Source: Flavobacterium fryxellicola (GTDB taxonomy: Bacteria; Bacteroidota; Bacteroidia; Flavobacteriales; Flavobacteriaceae). From it: a stretch of DNA of 64,000 bases. The notes beneath the pieces are model-generated. The model saw only the letters and a program-made list of their open reading frames with translations. It was not told where the DNA came from and did not search any database. Position 1 is the first letter of the stretch, and every line of letters starts with the position of its first letter. Position numbers and translations under genes: made by a program. The stretch covers positions 372,001-436,000 of the forward strand of contig NZ_FRDK01000001.1 of the NCBI RefSeq assembly GCF_900143245.1, written 5' to 3'. Below, in pieces: positions 9,241-16,803 of the stretch.

Positions 9241-9265
9241 CACCGTAGAATCAATCTAAATAGAA

Positions 9266-11494
9266 ATGAAAAATAATTTACTTGTAGCTTCTTTATTAGT
9301 TACATCCGTTATGTTTGCGCAAGAAAAAGAACTTTCAAAAACTCAAAAAGACAGTATTGAAAGTTTGAAAGAAGTTATCGTTACCACTGATGCTATTATA
9401 GGAAGTAAGTTCAAAGCTAAAAACAAAGCAGGCTCTACTTATTTTATTTCTCCAAAAGAATTAAAAACCTTCAACTACGACGATGTTTCCCGCATCCTAC
9501 GAACAGTTCCCGGTGTTACAATTCAGGAAGAAGACGGTTTTGGATTGCGACCAAACATAGGTATGAGAGGAACTAGCCCTAATCGAAGCGAGAAAATCAC
9601 TTTAATGGAAGATGGAATTCTTATTGCTCCAGCACCCTATTCTGCTCCAGCAGCGTATTATTTCCCAACTGTAAGCAGAATGCAATCCTTTGAAATATTA
9701 AAAGGGGGCAGCCAGATTCAATACGGACCCTACACTACAGGCGGCGCCATTAATATGGTTTCTACCCAAATTCCGAGAAGTTTATCAGGACGTGTAGTAG
9801 CCAGTATAGGGAGCTTTAACACGAAGAAGACGTACGTAAATATTGGTGATGAACGTAAAAACTTTGGTTACGTATTAGAATACAACAACCGAAATTCAGA
9901 TGGATTTAAGAAAATTGATAATAGCTCCCGGAATGCAGGTTTCCAAGCCAATGATTATGTGGCAAAATTCAGAATCAATACCGATGCTGATGCAAAAGTA
10001 TATCAATCTTTGACTGCTAAAATTCAATACAGCGAAGACTTAGCTAACGAAACCTACCTTGGTTTAACCGATGAAGATTATGCTAAAAATGCTTACAGAA
10101 GATACGTAGGATCAAACGAAGATTTCATCGATTCAGAACATAGTCAAATCATGTTGACGCACTTCATAAGACCTACTAAAAACTTTAGCATAACCACTAA
10201 AGCGTATCAAAACGAATTCGCAAGAAACTGGTATAAATTAGACGCTTTAAAACTAGGGTCATCAAAGGTGAGCATCAATAATATCCTGACAGATCCTGCA
10301 AAATACAATGCAGAATATCAAGCCGTAACTGGAGCTGAAAATACTAGCGACAATGCTTTGCTAGTAAAAGCCAACAACCGTAAGTATGAAGCTAAAGGGA
10401 TTCAAACCGTTGGGAACTACACTTTTGAAACTGCAAAAGCAAAACACGATATTGATTTTGGTATTCGCTACCACGAGGATTATGAAGATCGCTTTCAATG
10501 GGTTGATGGATATGCGATTCAAAATGGGGTAATGAACAGAACCAGCAATGGAACTCCAGGAACCGATGCCAATGCTATCGTTAAAGCAGAAGCTATTGCA
10601 GCACATATTCTTTACAATTTGACTGTTAATCAATTCACTTTTACACCGGGACTTCGTTATGAAGACATCAAACTGAACTCCTTAAATTACGGAAAAAATG
10701 ATGTTAGCAGATCAGGTACCGCTTTGGCAACAGCCAATAATAATATCAATGTATGGATTCCTGGCATGGGAATTCTATATAAAATCAATGACGATTACAA
10801 CCTATTTACCAGCGTACATAAAGGCTTTTCACCTCCAGGTGTGAAAGCAGGCGAAGATGCTGAAAACAGCTTGAACACAGAATTGGGTTTTCGTTTCAAC
10901 AAAAATGCAGTACAAGGAGAGATCATAGGATATTATAACAATTTTTCAAATCTTCAAGGATCGGATTCGATGTCAGGAGGAGGAGCTGGAACTGGAGATT
11001 TATTCAATGCCGGAGAAGCCATCGTAAAAGGGATTGAAATATTGGCTACCTATGAGGTAATTAACAACCGAGAAAAGGGCTTTAAAGTACCCGTTACTGT
11101 TTCTTATACATTGACCGACACTGAACTGAAAAATAATTTCAACAGCACCATTTGGGGCGCGGTAGAAAGCGGTGATGAAATTCCATACATTGCAAAAAAT
11201 CAATTTGCCATCACCACGGCATTTGAAACCGAGAAATTCAACTTTGCCGTTAGCGGAAAATATGTAGATGCTTTTAGGACCGTCGCTGGTACTGGAACTA
11301 TTCCAGCAAACAACAGAGTTGCCTCTAATTTTATTATCGATTTTTCGGCAAAATACAACCTGAACGAGCACATTAGCGTAATGGGAAATATAATCAATTT
11401 GTTAGATAAAGAATATGCAGTTTCAAGAGTTCCTGCGGGCTTAAGACCAGGGCAACCTTTTGGAATCAACTTTGGAATTATGGCACAATTGTAA
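9266..11494 (+). CDS. TonB-dependent outer-membrane receptor, FecA-like (second copy)
   Basis: The 742-residue receptor has a signal peptide ending ...VMFAQ, then the same EKELS-TQKDSI lead as its upstream neighbour. The plug (residues ~55-165) has RTVPGVTIQEEDGFGLRPNIGMRGTSPNRS and FEILKGGSQIQYGPYTTGGAIN, the standard FecA-type pattern. The barrel ends in LRPGQPFGINFGIMAQL. By family it is a ferric-chelate importer. The barrel differs strongly from the first receptor, so the two probably take different ligands while sharing one control region. A terminator follows at 11520-11545. Confidence 0.9.
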   Translation: MKNNLLVASLLVTSVMFAQEKELSKTQKDSIESLKEVIVTTDAIIGSKFKAKNKAGSTYFISPKELKTFNYDDVSRILRTVPGVTIQEEDGFGLRPNIGMRGTSPNRSEKITLMEDGILIAPAPYSAPAAYYFPTVSRMQSFEILKGGSQIQYGPYTTGGAINMVSTQIPRSLSGRVVASIGSFNTKKTYVNIGDERKNFGYVLEYNNRNSDGFKKIDNSSRNAGFQANDYVAKFRINTDADAKVYQSLTAKIQYSEDLANETYLGLTDEDYAKNAYRRYVGSNEDFIDSEHSQIMLTHFIRPTKNFSITTKAYQNEFARNWYKLDALKLGSSKVSINNILTDPAKYNAEYQAVTGAENTSDNALLVKANNRKYEAKGIQTVGNYTFETAKAKHDIDFGIRYHEDYEDRFQWVDGYAIQNGVMNRTSNGTPGTDANAIVKAEAIAAHILYNLTVNQFTFTPGLRYEDIKLNSLNYGKNDVSRSGTALATANNNINVWIPGMGILYKINDDYNLFTSVHKGFSPPGVKAGEDAENSLNTELGFRFNKNAVQGEIIGYYNNFSNLQGSDSMSGGGAGTGDLFNAGEAIVKGIEILATYEVINNREKGFKVPVTVSYTLTDTELKNNFNSTIWGAVESGDEIPYIAKNQFAITTAFETEKFNFAVSGKYVDAFRTVAGTGTIPANNRVASNFIIDFSAKYNLNEHISVMGNIINLLDKEYAVSRVPAGLRPGQPFGINFGIMAQL

Positions 11495-11519
11495 AAAATT
11501 GTCATTAGTTTAACTCAAA

Positions 11520-11545
11520 AAAGCAACCGGTATCGGTTGCTTTTT
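11520..11545 (+). terminator. Rho-independent terminator after the second receptor gene
   Basis: AAAGCAACCG (11520-11529), loop GTAT, CGGTTGCTTT (11534-11543), then T tract. Confidence 0.85.
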
Positions 11546-11559
11546 CTTATTTTTACATT

Positions 11560-11688
11560 ATGGATATTCAAGAAATTTTAGCCTTTGCCGCACTAGCCGT
11601 CGCACTAGCTTTTCTAATTAAAAAATTCTTTTTCAAAAAGAAAAAATCTGATAAAAATTGTGGAAGTGGCGATTGTGGTTGCAGTTAA
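11560..11688 (+). CDS. FeoB-associated Cys-rich membrane protein, 42 residues
   Basis: A very short gene begins at ATG 11560 and ends with TAA at 11686-11688. One membrane helix (EILAFAALAVALAFLIKKFF, residues ~5-24) is followed by a lysine run (KKKK) and the Cys-rich tail CGSGDCGCS. This is the architecture of the FeoB-associated Cys-rich family, proposed to help FeoB on the cytosolic side. The position in the iron block supports it. It begins 15 nt past the receptor terminator, and its stop overlaps the end of the convergent gene by 4 nt. Confidence 0.75.
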   Translation: MDIQEILAFAALAVALAFLIKKFFFKKKKSDKNCGSGDCGCS

Positions 11689-12107
11689 TCCTGTTTATAA
11701 TAGCCAATTTTTAGGCAATACTCTTTGGAATCAATTTTCTTTCCTTCTTTTGGATACGGCAACACCTGCATGGTTTTTATCTTCTTCTGTTTCCTTGGTA
11801 AGTATTTAGCAAACCACTCTTTATTTTCTTTTTCATTTTTCATTGCGAATAGCAACGTTGCATCTTCAATTAATTTTGAATCTTTATACACCGAAACAAC
11901 CGCGGTTACTTCTCCGGCCCAAATGCAAGTTACCCCTTCCGGACAACGGGAATCCGTAACAATCGATTTTAAAACTAATTGAAAATCTTTTTGATTGGAA
12001 CATACTTTTTGATCTATCATTACGTATTTGAGCTTTTGAGCTTGCATGCTTTGCGCCAAAGCAAAAGTGCTGAAAAGAATAAAAAGAAATTGGATTGACT
12101 TTTTCAT
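11685..12107 (-). CDS. Exported protein of unknown function
   Basis: The 140-residue protein has a signal peptide (MKKSIQFLFILFSTFALAQS). The mature part has four Cys (CSNQ, RCPEG, TCIWAG, EYCLKI). The segment SRCPEGVTCIWAGE resembles a motif seen in small uncharacterised exported proteins of Bacteroidota. No catalytic motif is visible. The gene is convergent with the FeoB-associated gene and lies downstream of the ZIP/DtxR pair on the same strand, though not closely linked (60 nt). I do not recognise a function. Confidence 0.7.
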   Translation of the reverse strand: MKKSIQFLFILFSTFALAQSMQAQKLKYVMIDQKVCSNQKDFQLVLKSIVTDSRCPEGVTCIWAGEVTAVVSVYKDSKLIEDATLLFAMKNEKENKEWFAKYLPRKQKKIKTMQVLPYPKEGKKIDSKEYCLKIGYYKQD

Positions 12108-12167
12108 AAGCTGATTTTATACTATAAAACTACGCTTTCTTTTGCTGACAATCTTAAAAAAAGATTT

Positions 12168-12986
12168 CTAGCCTAAAGCCACATCCAAAACCATCATCAC
12201 GATGAAGCCACCAACGAATCCGAGCGTAGCAATATCTGTGTTTTTATCTTGTTGTGTTTCTGGGATTACTTCTTCAACCACTACAAAAATCATGGCTCCT
12301 GCGGCAAAAGCTAAAGCGTAGGGTAAAATTGGCGTAAAAAAGGTAACTGCAAAAGCCCCTAAAACAGCTGCAACCGGCTCTACCAAAGCGGAGGATTGTC
12401 CGTACATAAAACTTTTCCATCTACTCATTCCCATGCGTCGCAACGGCATAGCAACCGCAATCCCTTCGGGAAAATTTTGAATTCCAATTCCAATCGCTAA
12501 AGTAACAGCTCCCGCAATAGAAGCTTCTGGAATACCTGCGGCTACCCCTCCAAAAAGAACTCCAACAGCCAGACCTTCTGGAATATTGTGCAGCGTAATA
12601 GCCGAAACCAGCAATGTAGTTCGTTGCCAAGGGGATTTGATTCCTTCACTAACTTTAAAATTGATGTGAATGTGGGGCAATACTTTATCAATTCCAAAAA
12701 TAAATAACGCACCAAGAAAAAAACCAAAAGCTGCAGGCAACACCTTTGCAAAACCTTCACCCCCTGTCATTTCTATGGCTGGAGCCAATAAACTCCAGAA
12801 ACTCGCGGCCACCATAACGCCCCCTGTAAAACCGAGCATTCCATCAAGCACCGTTCGGTTCATGGTTTTAAACATAAAAACAAAAGAAGCTCCTAAAGCA
12901 GTAAGAAACCAAGTGAACAAACTCGCATACAAAGCGGCTAATATTGGGTCAATACTCGTGAAATAATCAACTATTGATTGATACAT
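12168..12986 (-). CDS. ZIP family divalent metal transporter
   Basis: The 272-residue inner-membrane protein has eight predicted helices. The signature TLHNIPEGLAVGVLFG (residues ~132-147) carries the His/Asn/Glu of the ZIP metal site in helix 4, and helix 5 supplies the second set (IGIQNFPEGIAVAMPLRR). The closest named group is GufA/ZupT. Substrate may be Zn, Mn or Fe. It starts 2 nt after the stop of the DtxR-family gene, so the two form an operon, which suggests that the regulator responds to the metal that this protein carries. Confidence 0.92.
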   Translation of the reverse strand: MYQSIVDYFTSIDPILAALYASLFTWFLTALGASFVFMFKTMNRTVLDGMLGFTGGVMVAASFWSLLAPAIEMTGGEGFAKVLPAAFGFFLGALFIFGIDKVLPHIHINFKVSEGIKSPWQRTTLLVSAITLHNIPEGLAVGVLFGGVAAGIPEASIAGAVTLAIGIGIQNFPEGIAVAMPLRRMGMSRWKSFMYGQSSALVEPVAAVLGAFAVTFFTPILPYALAFAAGAMIFVVVEEVIPETQQDKNTDIATLGFVGGFIVMMVLDVALG

Positions 12987-12988
12987 AA

Positions 12989-13636
12989 TTACTTGATATA
13001 TAAATTACTGGCTATTTTATTTGAAATCGTTATTTCTTTGGTTCCCACCCGAATTCTAAAAGAGGAATCAAAACTTTCTTTTTCTATAATTTCAATTTGG
13101 GAACCCAAAGCGATTTCTTGCTTGTCTAAATATTTTAGAAAATCAGAAGAAGTGTCTTTTACTCCCACACAAATCCCAACTCGGTTTTTCTCCACTTCAG
13201 AAAGTAGCTGTTTTTCTATTTTTGTGATTCTTCCACTAGCATCGGGAATAGCATCTCCATGAGGATCTTCAGTAGGATTTCCTAAAAAATTATCCAACTT
13301 ATTGATTAATTTTTCCGATTTAATATGCTCCAGTTGTTCCGCAAGATCGTGTACTTCATCCCATGAAAAATCTAGTTTTTCGACTAAAAAAGTTTCCCAA
13401 AGTCGGTGCTTTCTAACAATCATTTTTGCCGCTAATTGTCCTTTCTCGGTAAGAGAAACACCTTGGTATTTCACGTAATTAACCAACTCTTTTTCGGCTA
13501 ATTTCTTAAGCATATCGGTAACAGATGATGCTTTTGTCTCCATTTTTTCAGCAATGGAATTAGTACTGACATCAGTGTCCGAAACCGCTGTGAGATGATA
13601 AATGGTTTTGAGATAATTTTCTTCTGAAAAAGTCAT
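12989..13636 (-). CDS. DtxR/MntR family metal-dependent transcriptional regulator
   Basis: This 215-residue regulator has an N-terminal winged helix (MTFSEENYLKTIYHL, then KMETKASSVTDMLKKL as recognition region), a dimerisation/metal domain with HRLWETFLVEKL and HDLAEQLEHIKSE, then HGDAIPD. A C-terminal FeoA/SH3-like domain begins near residue 145. The start chosen is the ATG at 13634-13636; an in-frame upstream extension of 21 codons is unlikely because the family begins at MTxSEENYLK. It shares an operon with the ZIP gene. A near-perfect palindrome at 13769-13790 could be its own operator. Confidence 0.92.
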   Translation of the reverse strand: MTFSEENYLKTIYHLTAVSDTDVSTNSIAEKMETKASSVTDMLKKLAEKELVNYVKYQGVSLTEKGQLAAKMIVRKHRLWETFLVEKLDFSWDEVHDLAEQLEHIKSEKLINKLDNFLGNPTEDPHGDAIPDASGRITKIEKQLLSEVEKNRVGICVGVKDTSSDFLKYLDKQEIALGSQIEIIEKESFDSSFRIRVGTKEITISNKIASNLYIK

Positions 13637-13736
13637 AGTGTGTTTTGATATTTCCCCTACACCACATGATGATGTAGAATATAAAATGTATTGCGCCAAT
13701 TATTAATCAATTAAAATTGCAGCACAATTACAGCAA

Positions 13737-13762
13737 CAAATATAAACAAAAAAGAATACCAA
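13737..13762 (-). promoter_or_regulatory. Candidate dtxR-zip promoter (minus strand TATATTTG)
   Basis: The minus strand carries TATATTTG at 13744-13737 and a TTG at 13762-13760, 15 nt apart, slightly short for this promoter class. It is the only TAnnTTTG before the gene. Confidence 0.4.
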
Positions 13763-13768
13763 AAATAT

Positions 13769-13790
13769 TTTTTTAGTCCGGTCTAAAAAA
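13769..13790. promoter_or_regulatory. 22-bp palindrome upstream of dtxR, candidate DtxR-family operator
   Basis: TTTTTTAG (13769-13776) and CTAAAAAA (13783-13790) are perfect inverted arms around TCCGGT, whose CCGG centre continues the symmetry with one mismatched pair. The half-site TCTAAA also occurs at feoA and at all three TonB receptor promoters in the window. It lies just upstream of the dtxR promoter. The stem is followed by A rather than T on either strand, so it is a poor terminator. Confidence 0.45.
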
Positions 13791-13801
13791 TAAATAAATA
13801 A

Positions 13802-14185
13802 CTATAAACAGTTCGGACAAAAACCTGAAAGCGTAAAATTGACTTCTTTAACCTGATAATTGGGTGGTAGCTTAAAAGTAGGCTCGACATTTTCTAAGCA
13901 CGTTACTAAGTGACATTTCTCACAACTAAAATGAATGTGATTGTGGGTATGCTCTGCGTCATTATGAACATGATGGCAACTCGCATATTTTATCGTTCCG
14001 TCTAAATTTACAATTTTATGAATTACATCTTCTCCCACTAAGCGATCTAAAACCCTGTAAATAGTAACTCGGTCACATATATTGTTGCTTAAAGTCTGAA
14101 TTTCAGTATGCGATAAAGCCACATCTGAATGTTTAATAATTTCTAAAATGGTGGTTTTTGCGGTGGTATTTCGAGTAGTTTTCAT
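13802..14185 (-). CDS. zur: Fur-family metal regulator, probably the zinc repressor Zur
   Basis: The 127-residue Fur-family repressor starts at ATG 14183-14185; GTG two codons earlier is the alternative. The winged helix occupies residues ~1-75 (ALSHTEIQTL...RVTIYRVLDRL). The metal-binding part has CHHVHNDAEHTHNHIHFSCEKC and ends with GFCPNC, giving the two CxxC structural-zinc pairs. Zur rather than Fur is favoured because the divergent neighbours are MerC-like and COG0523 genes, both commonly zinc-repressed, and because TGCAA-N5-TTGCA boxes lie in the shared upstream region. The gene is probably autoregulated from those boxes. Confidence 0.85.
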   Translation of the reverse strand: MKTTRNTTAKTTILEIIKHSDVALSHTEIQTLSNNICDRVTIYRVLDRLVGEDVIHKIVNLDGTIKYASCHHVHNDAEHTHNHIHFSCEKCHLVTCLENVEPTFKLPPNYQVKEVNFTLSGFCPNCL

Positions 14186-14204
14186 AATCACATAAAAATA
14201 AAAC

Positions 14205-14255
14205 GCAACTGTGTTGCATTAATAAAAATAATTATATATTTGCAACACAATTGCA
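14205..14255. promoter_or_regulatory. Two Zur-type boxes over the merC-like/cobW promoter
   Basis: Box 1 is GCAAC-TGT-GTTGC (14205-14217) and box 2 TGCAA-CACAA-TTGCA (14241-14255), with centres 37 bp apart. The rightward promoter is TTG (14214-14216), 18 nt, TATATTTG (14235-14242), so box 1 covers the -33 and box 2 overlaps the -7. The same arrangement recurs at 16024-16075. The boxes lie in the divergent region shared with zur. Confidence 0.7.
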
Positions 14256-14274
14256 TTAAGCAAATATACAAGAA

Positions 14275-14631
14275 ATGAAGAACAGTACAACCAAGCCGTA
14301 TGATATTTTAGGTATTTCAAGCGCAACTTTGTGTTTGTTGCATTGTATTGTGTTTCCGATTTTGACTGTAATTCCTTTTGGATTTTCGGACAATGCTTTT
14401 ATCGATGCCATTTTTGCGTGCATTGGAATGTTTGTGGTCTCAAAAGTTCTGATGAGCCCAGCTACTAATAGGGTAAAATGCATTTTAATATTTTCTATTA
14501 TTCTAATAATTACGAGTGTTATTGTAGAATTGCTTTTTGACTTGCATACCGAACTTATATTAGTTGGTGGAATAGGGATGATAATTGGGCATCTACTCAA
14601 TTATAAAAATCATAAAAATAAGTCCCTATGA
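14275..14631 (+). CDS. MerC-domain membrane protein, probably metal-related
   Basis: This 118-residue inner-membrane protein has four predicted helices. [18 protein letters not shown] near residues 18-35 holds the Cys/His pair of the MerC domain. MerC proteins were described in mercury uptake, but in Bacteroidota they are often found beside zinc-regulated genes. Here it is the first gene behind a double Zur box and overlaps the COG0523 gene by 4 nt (ATGA), so a zinc-starvation role is the likelier reading. Confidence 0.8.
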   Translation: MKNSTTKPYDILGISSATLCLLHCIVFPILTVIPFGFSDNAFIDAIFACIGMFVVSKVLMSPATNRVKCILIFSIILIITSVIVELLFDLHTELILVGGIGMIIGHLLNYKNHKNKSL

Positions 14632-15869
14632 AAAAATTACCCGTAACGGTATTATCAGGCTTCCTTGGTGCAGGCAAAACCACCTTGCTCAATCACATTC
14701 TTCACAACAAAGAAGGACTGAAAGTGGCTGTAATCGTAAACGATATGAGCGAAGTGAATATTGATGCCAACTTGATAAAAGCAGAAAATACTTTATCGCG
14801 TACTGAAGAGCGTTTGGTAGAAATGAGCAATGGTTGTATATGCTGTACTTTGCGTGAAGATTTAATGATGGAAGTCGAAAAATTAGCCAAAGAAAACAGG
14901 TTTGACTATTTACTAATTGAAAGTTCTGGAATCAGTGAACCCATTCCTGTGGCGCAAACTTTTTCATTTGTCAATGAAGAGGAAAATATTGATTTATCCC
15001 GTTTTAGTTACATCGACACAATGGTAACTGTAGTGGACGCATTTAACTTTTTTAAAGATTTTGGCTCAGCCCAAACCCTCCAAGATCGAAAAGTATCTGA
15101 CATTGAAAATGACAACCGTACAATTGTGAATTTACTAGTGGATCAAATTGAATTTGCCAATGTTATTATCTTGAACAAAACCGACTTAGTTAGTGAAAAA
15201 GATTTATCCCTTTTAAAAGCATCGATTACTAAGTTAAATCCTGTGGCAAAAATTGTCACCTCAATTCTTGGAAAAGTATCGCCAAGTGAAATATTAAATA
15301 CAAAATTATTCAACTATGAAGAAGCGGAATCCTCGGCTGGTTGGATGCAAGAACTGGAAGGAATTCACACGCCTGAAACCGAGGAATATGGTATTTCTTC
15401 GTTTGTTTTTAGAGACGAACGACCATTGCATCCACACCGTTTTTGGCAGTTCATCACCGCTGATTTTCCGCAAAACATCATTCGAAGTAAAGGATTGTGC
15501 TGGATTGCTTCTCGACCAGAACAAGCCATAAACTGGAGTCAAGCAGGTGGGTCTATGAAAGCCGAAGGAGCAGGCGTTTGGTGGGCAAGTATGCCGCTAG
15601 GAGAACGAATGACTTTCAACAATTTTGTCGAATTCCAAGATATTATTGAAGAACGATGGACTGCAAATTTTGGCGACCGCTTGAACGAAATCGTATTTAT
15701 AGGACTGAAAATGGAAGAAAAATTAATCCGACAACAACTCGAAAAATGCCTTTGTAACCCAGATGAGATTATGGATTTACAAGATGGCTTTTTCTCGAGT
15801 AAAGATTCATTCCCAATTGCAAGAGCACACCACACCGATGCAGCAACAGTTGTATTTAATGAAGTGTAA
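14628..15869 (+). CDS. COG0523 (CobW/ZigA-type) GTPase, zinc metallochaperone
   Basis: The 413-residue G3E GTPase has Walker [10 protein letters not shown] (residues 11-19), metal-binding CxCC (Cys70, Cys72, Cys73 in [11 protein letters not shown]), ESSGISEP and NKTD (near residue 184). The C-terminal CobW_C domain is long ([19 protein letters not shown] from ~260) and includes several His. Members induced by zinc shortage use GTP hydrolysis to pass zinc to client enzymes. It is translationally coupled to the MerC-like gene and under the Zur-type boxes. No cobalamin genes are nearby. The C-terminal [12 protein letters not shown] is typical of the ZigA-like subgroup. Confidence 0.9.
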   Translation: MKKLPVTVLSGFLGAGKTTLLNHILHNKEGLKVAVIVNDMSEVNIDANLIKAENTLSRTEERLVEMSNGCICCTLREDLMMEVEKLAKENRFDYLLIESSGISEPIPVAQTFSFVNEEENIDLSRFSYIDTMVTVVDAFNFFKDFGSAQTLQDRKVSDIENDNRTIVNLLVDQIEFANVIILNKTDLVSEKDLSLLKASITKLNPVAKIVTSILGKVSPSEILNTKLFNYEEAESSAGWMQELEGIHTPETEEYGISSFVFRDERPLHPHRFWQFITADFPQNIIRSKGLCWIASRPEQAINWSQAGGSMKAEGAGVWWASMPLGERMTFNNFVEFQDIIEERWTANFGDRLNEIVFIGLKMEEKLIRQQLEKCLCNPDEIMDLQDGFFSSKDSFPIARAHHTDAATVVFNEV

Positions 15870-15913
15870 AAATTTATAAATCCCGATCGTTTTGGTTAAT
15901 TATTGGGTGTTGA

Positions 15914-15947
15914 AACGGTTCATTGTCATGATGAATCGTTTTTTTTT
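15914..15947 (+). terminator. Rho-independent terminator after the COG0523 gene
   Basis: AACGGTTCAT (15914-15923) pairs with ATGAATCGTT (15931-15940) with one G-U, followed by seven T. Confidence 0.8.
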
Positions 15948-16023
15948 AAAGTAATTAAACACAAATATCAATAGCTTAAAAAGTAACCCAAGAATTAAAC
16001 TCTTTTTTCATTATAATTTTAAT

Positions 16024-16075
16024 GCAACATTATTGCGTTAATGAATAATATTTTTATATTTGCAACTTAATTGCA
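16024..16075. promoter_or_regulatory. Two Zur-type boxes over the surface-lipoprotein/AztD-like promoter
   Basis: Box 3 is GCAA-CATTA-TTGC (16024-16036, with AA/TT extensions) and box 4 TGCAA-CTTAA-TTGCA (16061-16075); centres are 38 bp apart. The promoter is TTG (16033-16035), 19 nt, TATATTTG (16055-16062). Placement of the boxes on -33 and -7 matches the promoter at 14205-14255. Confidence 0.7.
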
Positions 16076-16154
16076 TTAGCAAAATAAAACAAGTTTCTAT
16101 TCAAAATTATCTGGGTTTAATGGACAAACTCAATTCAAAAAAATATTAAAAATA

Positions 16155-16772
16155 ATGAAATTTCAAAGTAAGAAAATTAAAATTTCACTCTGCAAAAACG
16201 CTACAATATGTAGCTTGTTATTGTTAGTCATGGTAACCTTCTCCTCTTGTACTAACGATGAAAACATTGAACTTTCGCCAGTAAATGAAGGCGAATTCAT
16301 TACAACGGTTAGACTCGTCTTTACTCCTACTACAGCTGGAAAAAGTGTGACTCTTGAATTTAAGGACTTAGATGGCGAAGGTGCAAACGCTCCTGTTATT
16401 ACAGTAAGTAGCCCTTTTGACCAATCAAAAACCTATAATGGCGTAATAACATTTAGAGATGATTTAGCAAATCCCGCTATTGATATCACTCCTGAGATTA
16501 TTGAAGAAGCGTTAGAACATCAAATGTTTTATCAAACTACAGGCAATCTTAATCCACTAAAGTATGCCGATACCAAATCTAACTTTGACAGCAAGGGCAA
16601 ACCTCTAGGATTGCAGTCTGTATTTAAAACTACCACCGCTGCTTCAGGCCTATTGCGCATAAGTTTGCGACACGGTCCTAACAAAAACGGTTTAAATGTG
16701 GCTAGTGGCGATATAACTAACGCTGGTGGCGCTACAGATATCGCAGTAGATTTTAATATCACCGTAGAATAA
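16155..16772 (+). CDS. Lipoprotein of the zinc locus ('type 1 periplasmic binding fold' annotation group)
   Basis: The 205-residue lipoprotein has a lipobox FSSC at residues ~32-35. The residues after the Cys (TNDEN) are acidic, as in the lipoprotein export signals that send flavobacterial lipoproteins to the cell surface. The mature part opens with a beta-rich segment (EFITTVRLVFTP...VTLEFKDLDGEG) and includes EEALEHQMFYQ and LRHGPNKNG. Homologues are known beside TonB receptors in Bacteroidota under a vague binding-fold name. It is first behind the double Zur box and 31 nt from the AztD-like gene. The role in zinc capture is inferred from context; no enzyme motif is seen. Confidence 0.7.
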   Translation: MKFQSKKIKISLCKNATICSLLLLVMVTFSSCTNDENIELSPVNEGEFITTVRLVFTPTTAGKSVTLEFKDLDGEGANAPVITVSSPFDQSKTYNGVITFRDDLANPAIDITPEIIEEALEHQMFYQTTGNLNPLKYADTKSNFDSKGKPLGLQSVFKTTTAASGLLRISLRHGPNKNGLNVASGDITNAGGATDIAVDFNITVE

Positions 16773-16803
16773 AAAAACTTCAATTAAATTTAAATATTAA
16801 AAA

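Noticed and set aside
13769..13790. Palindrome as terminator of the Zur-like gene
   Set aside because: The stem is mostly A-T and is not followed by a T tract on the minus strand; an operator fits better.
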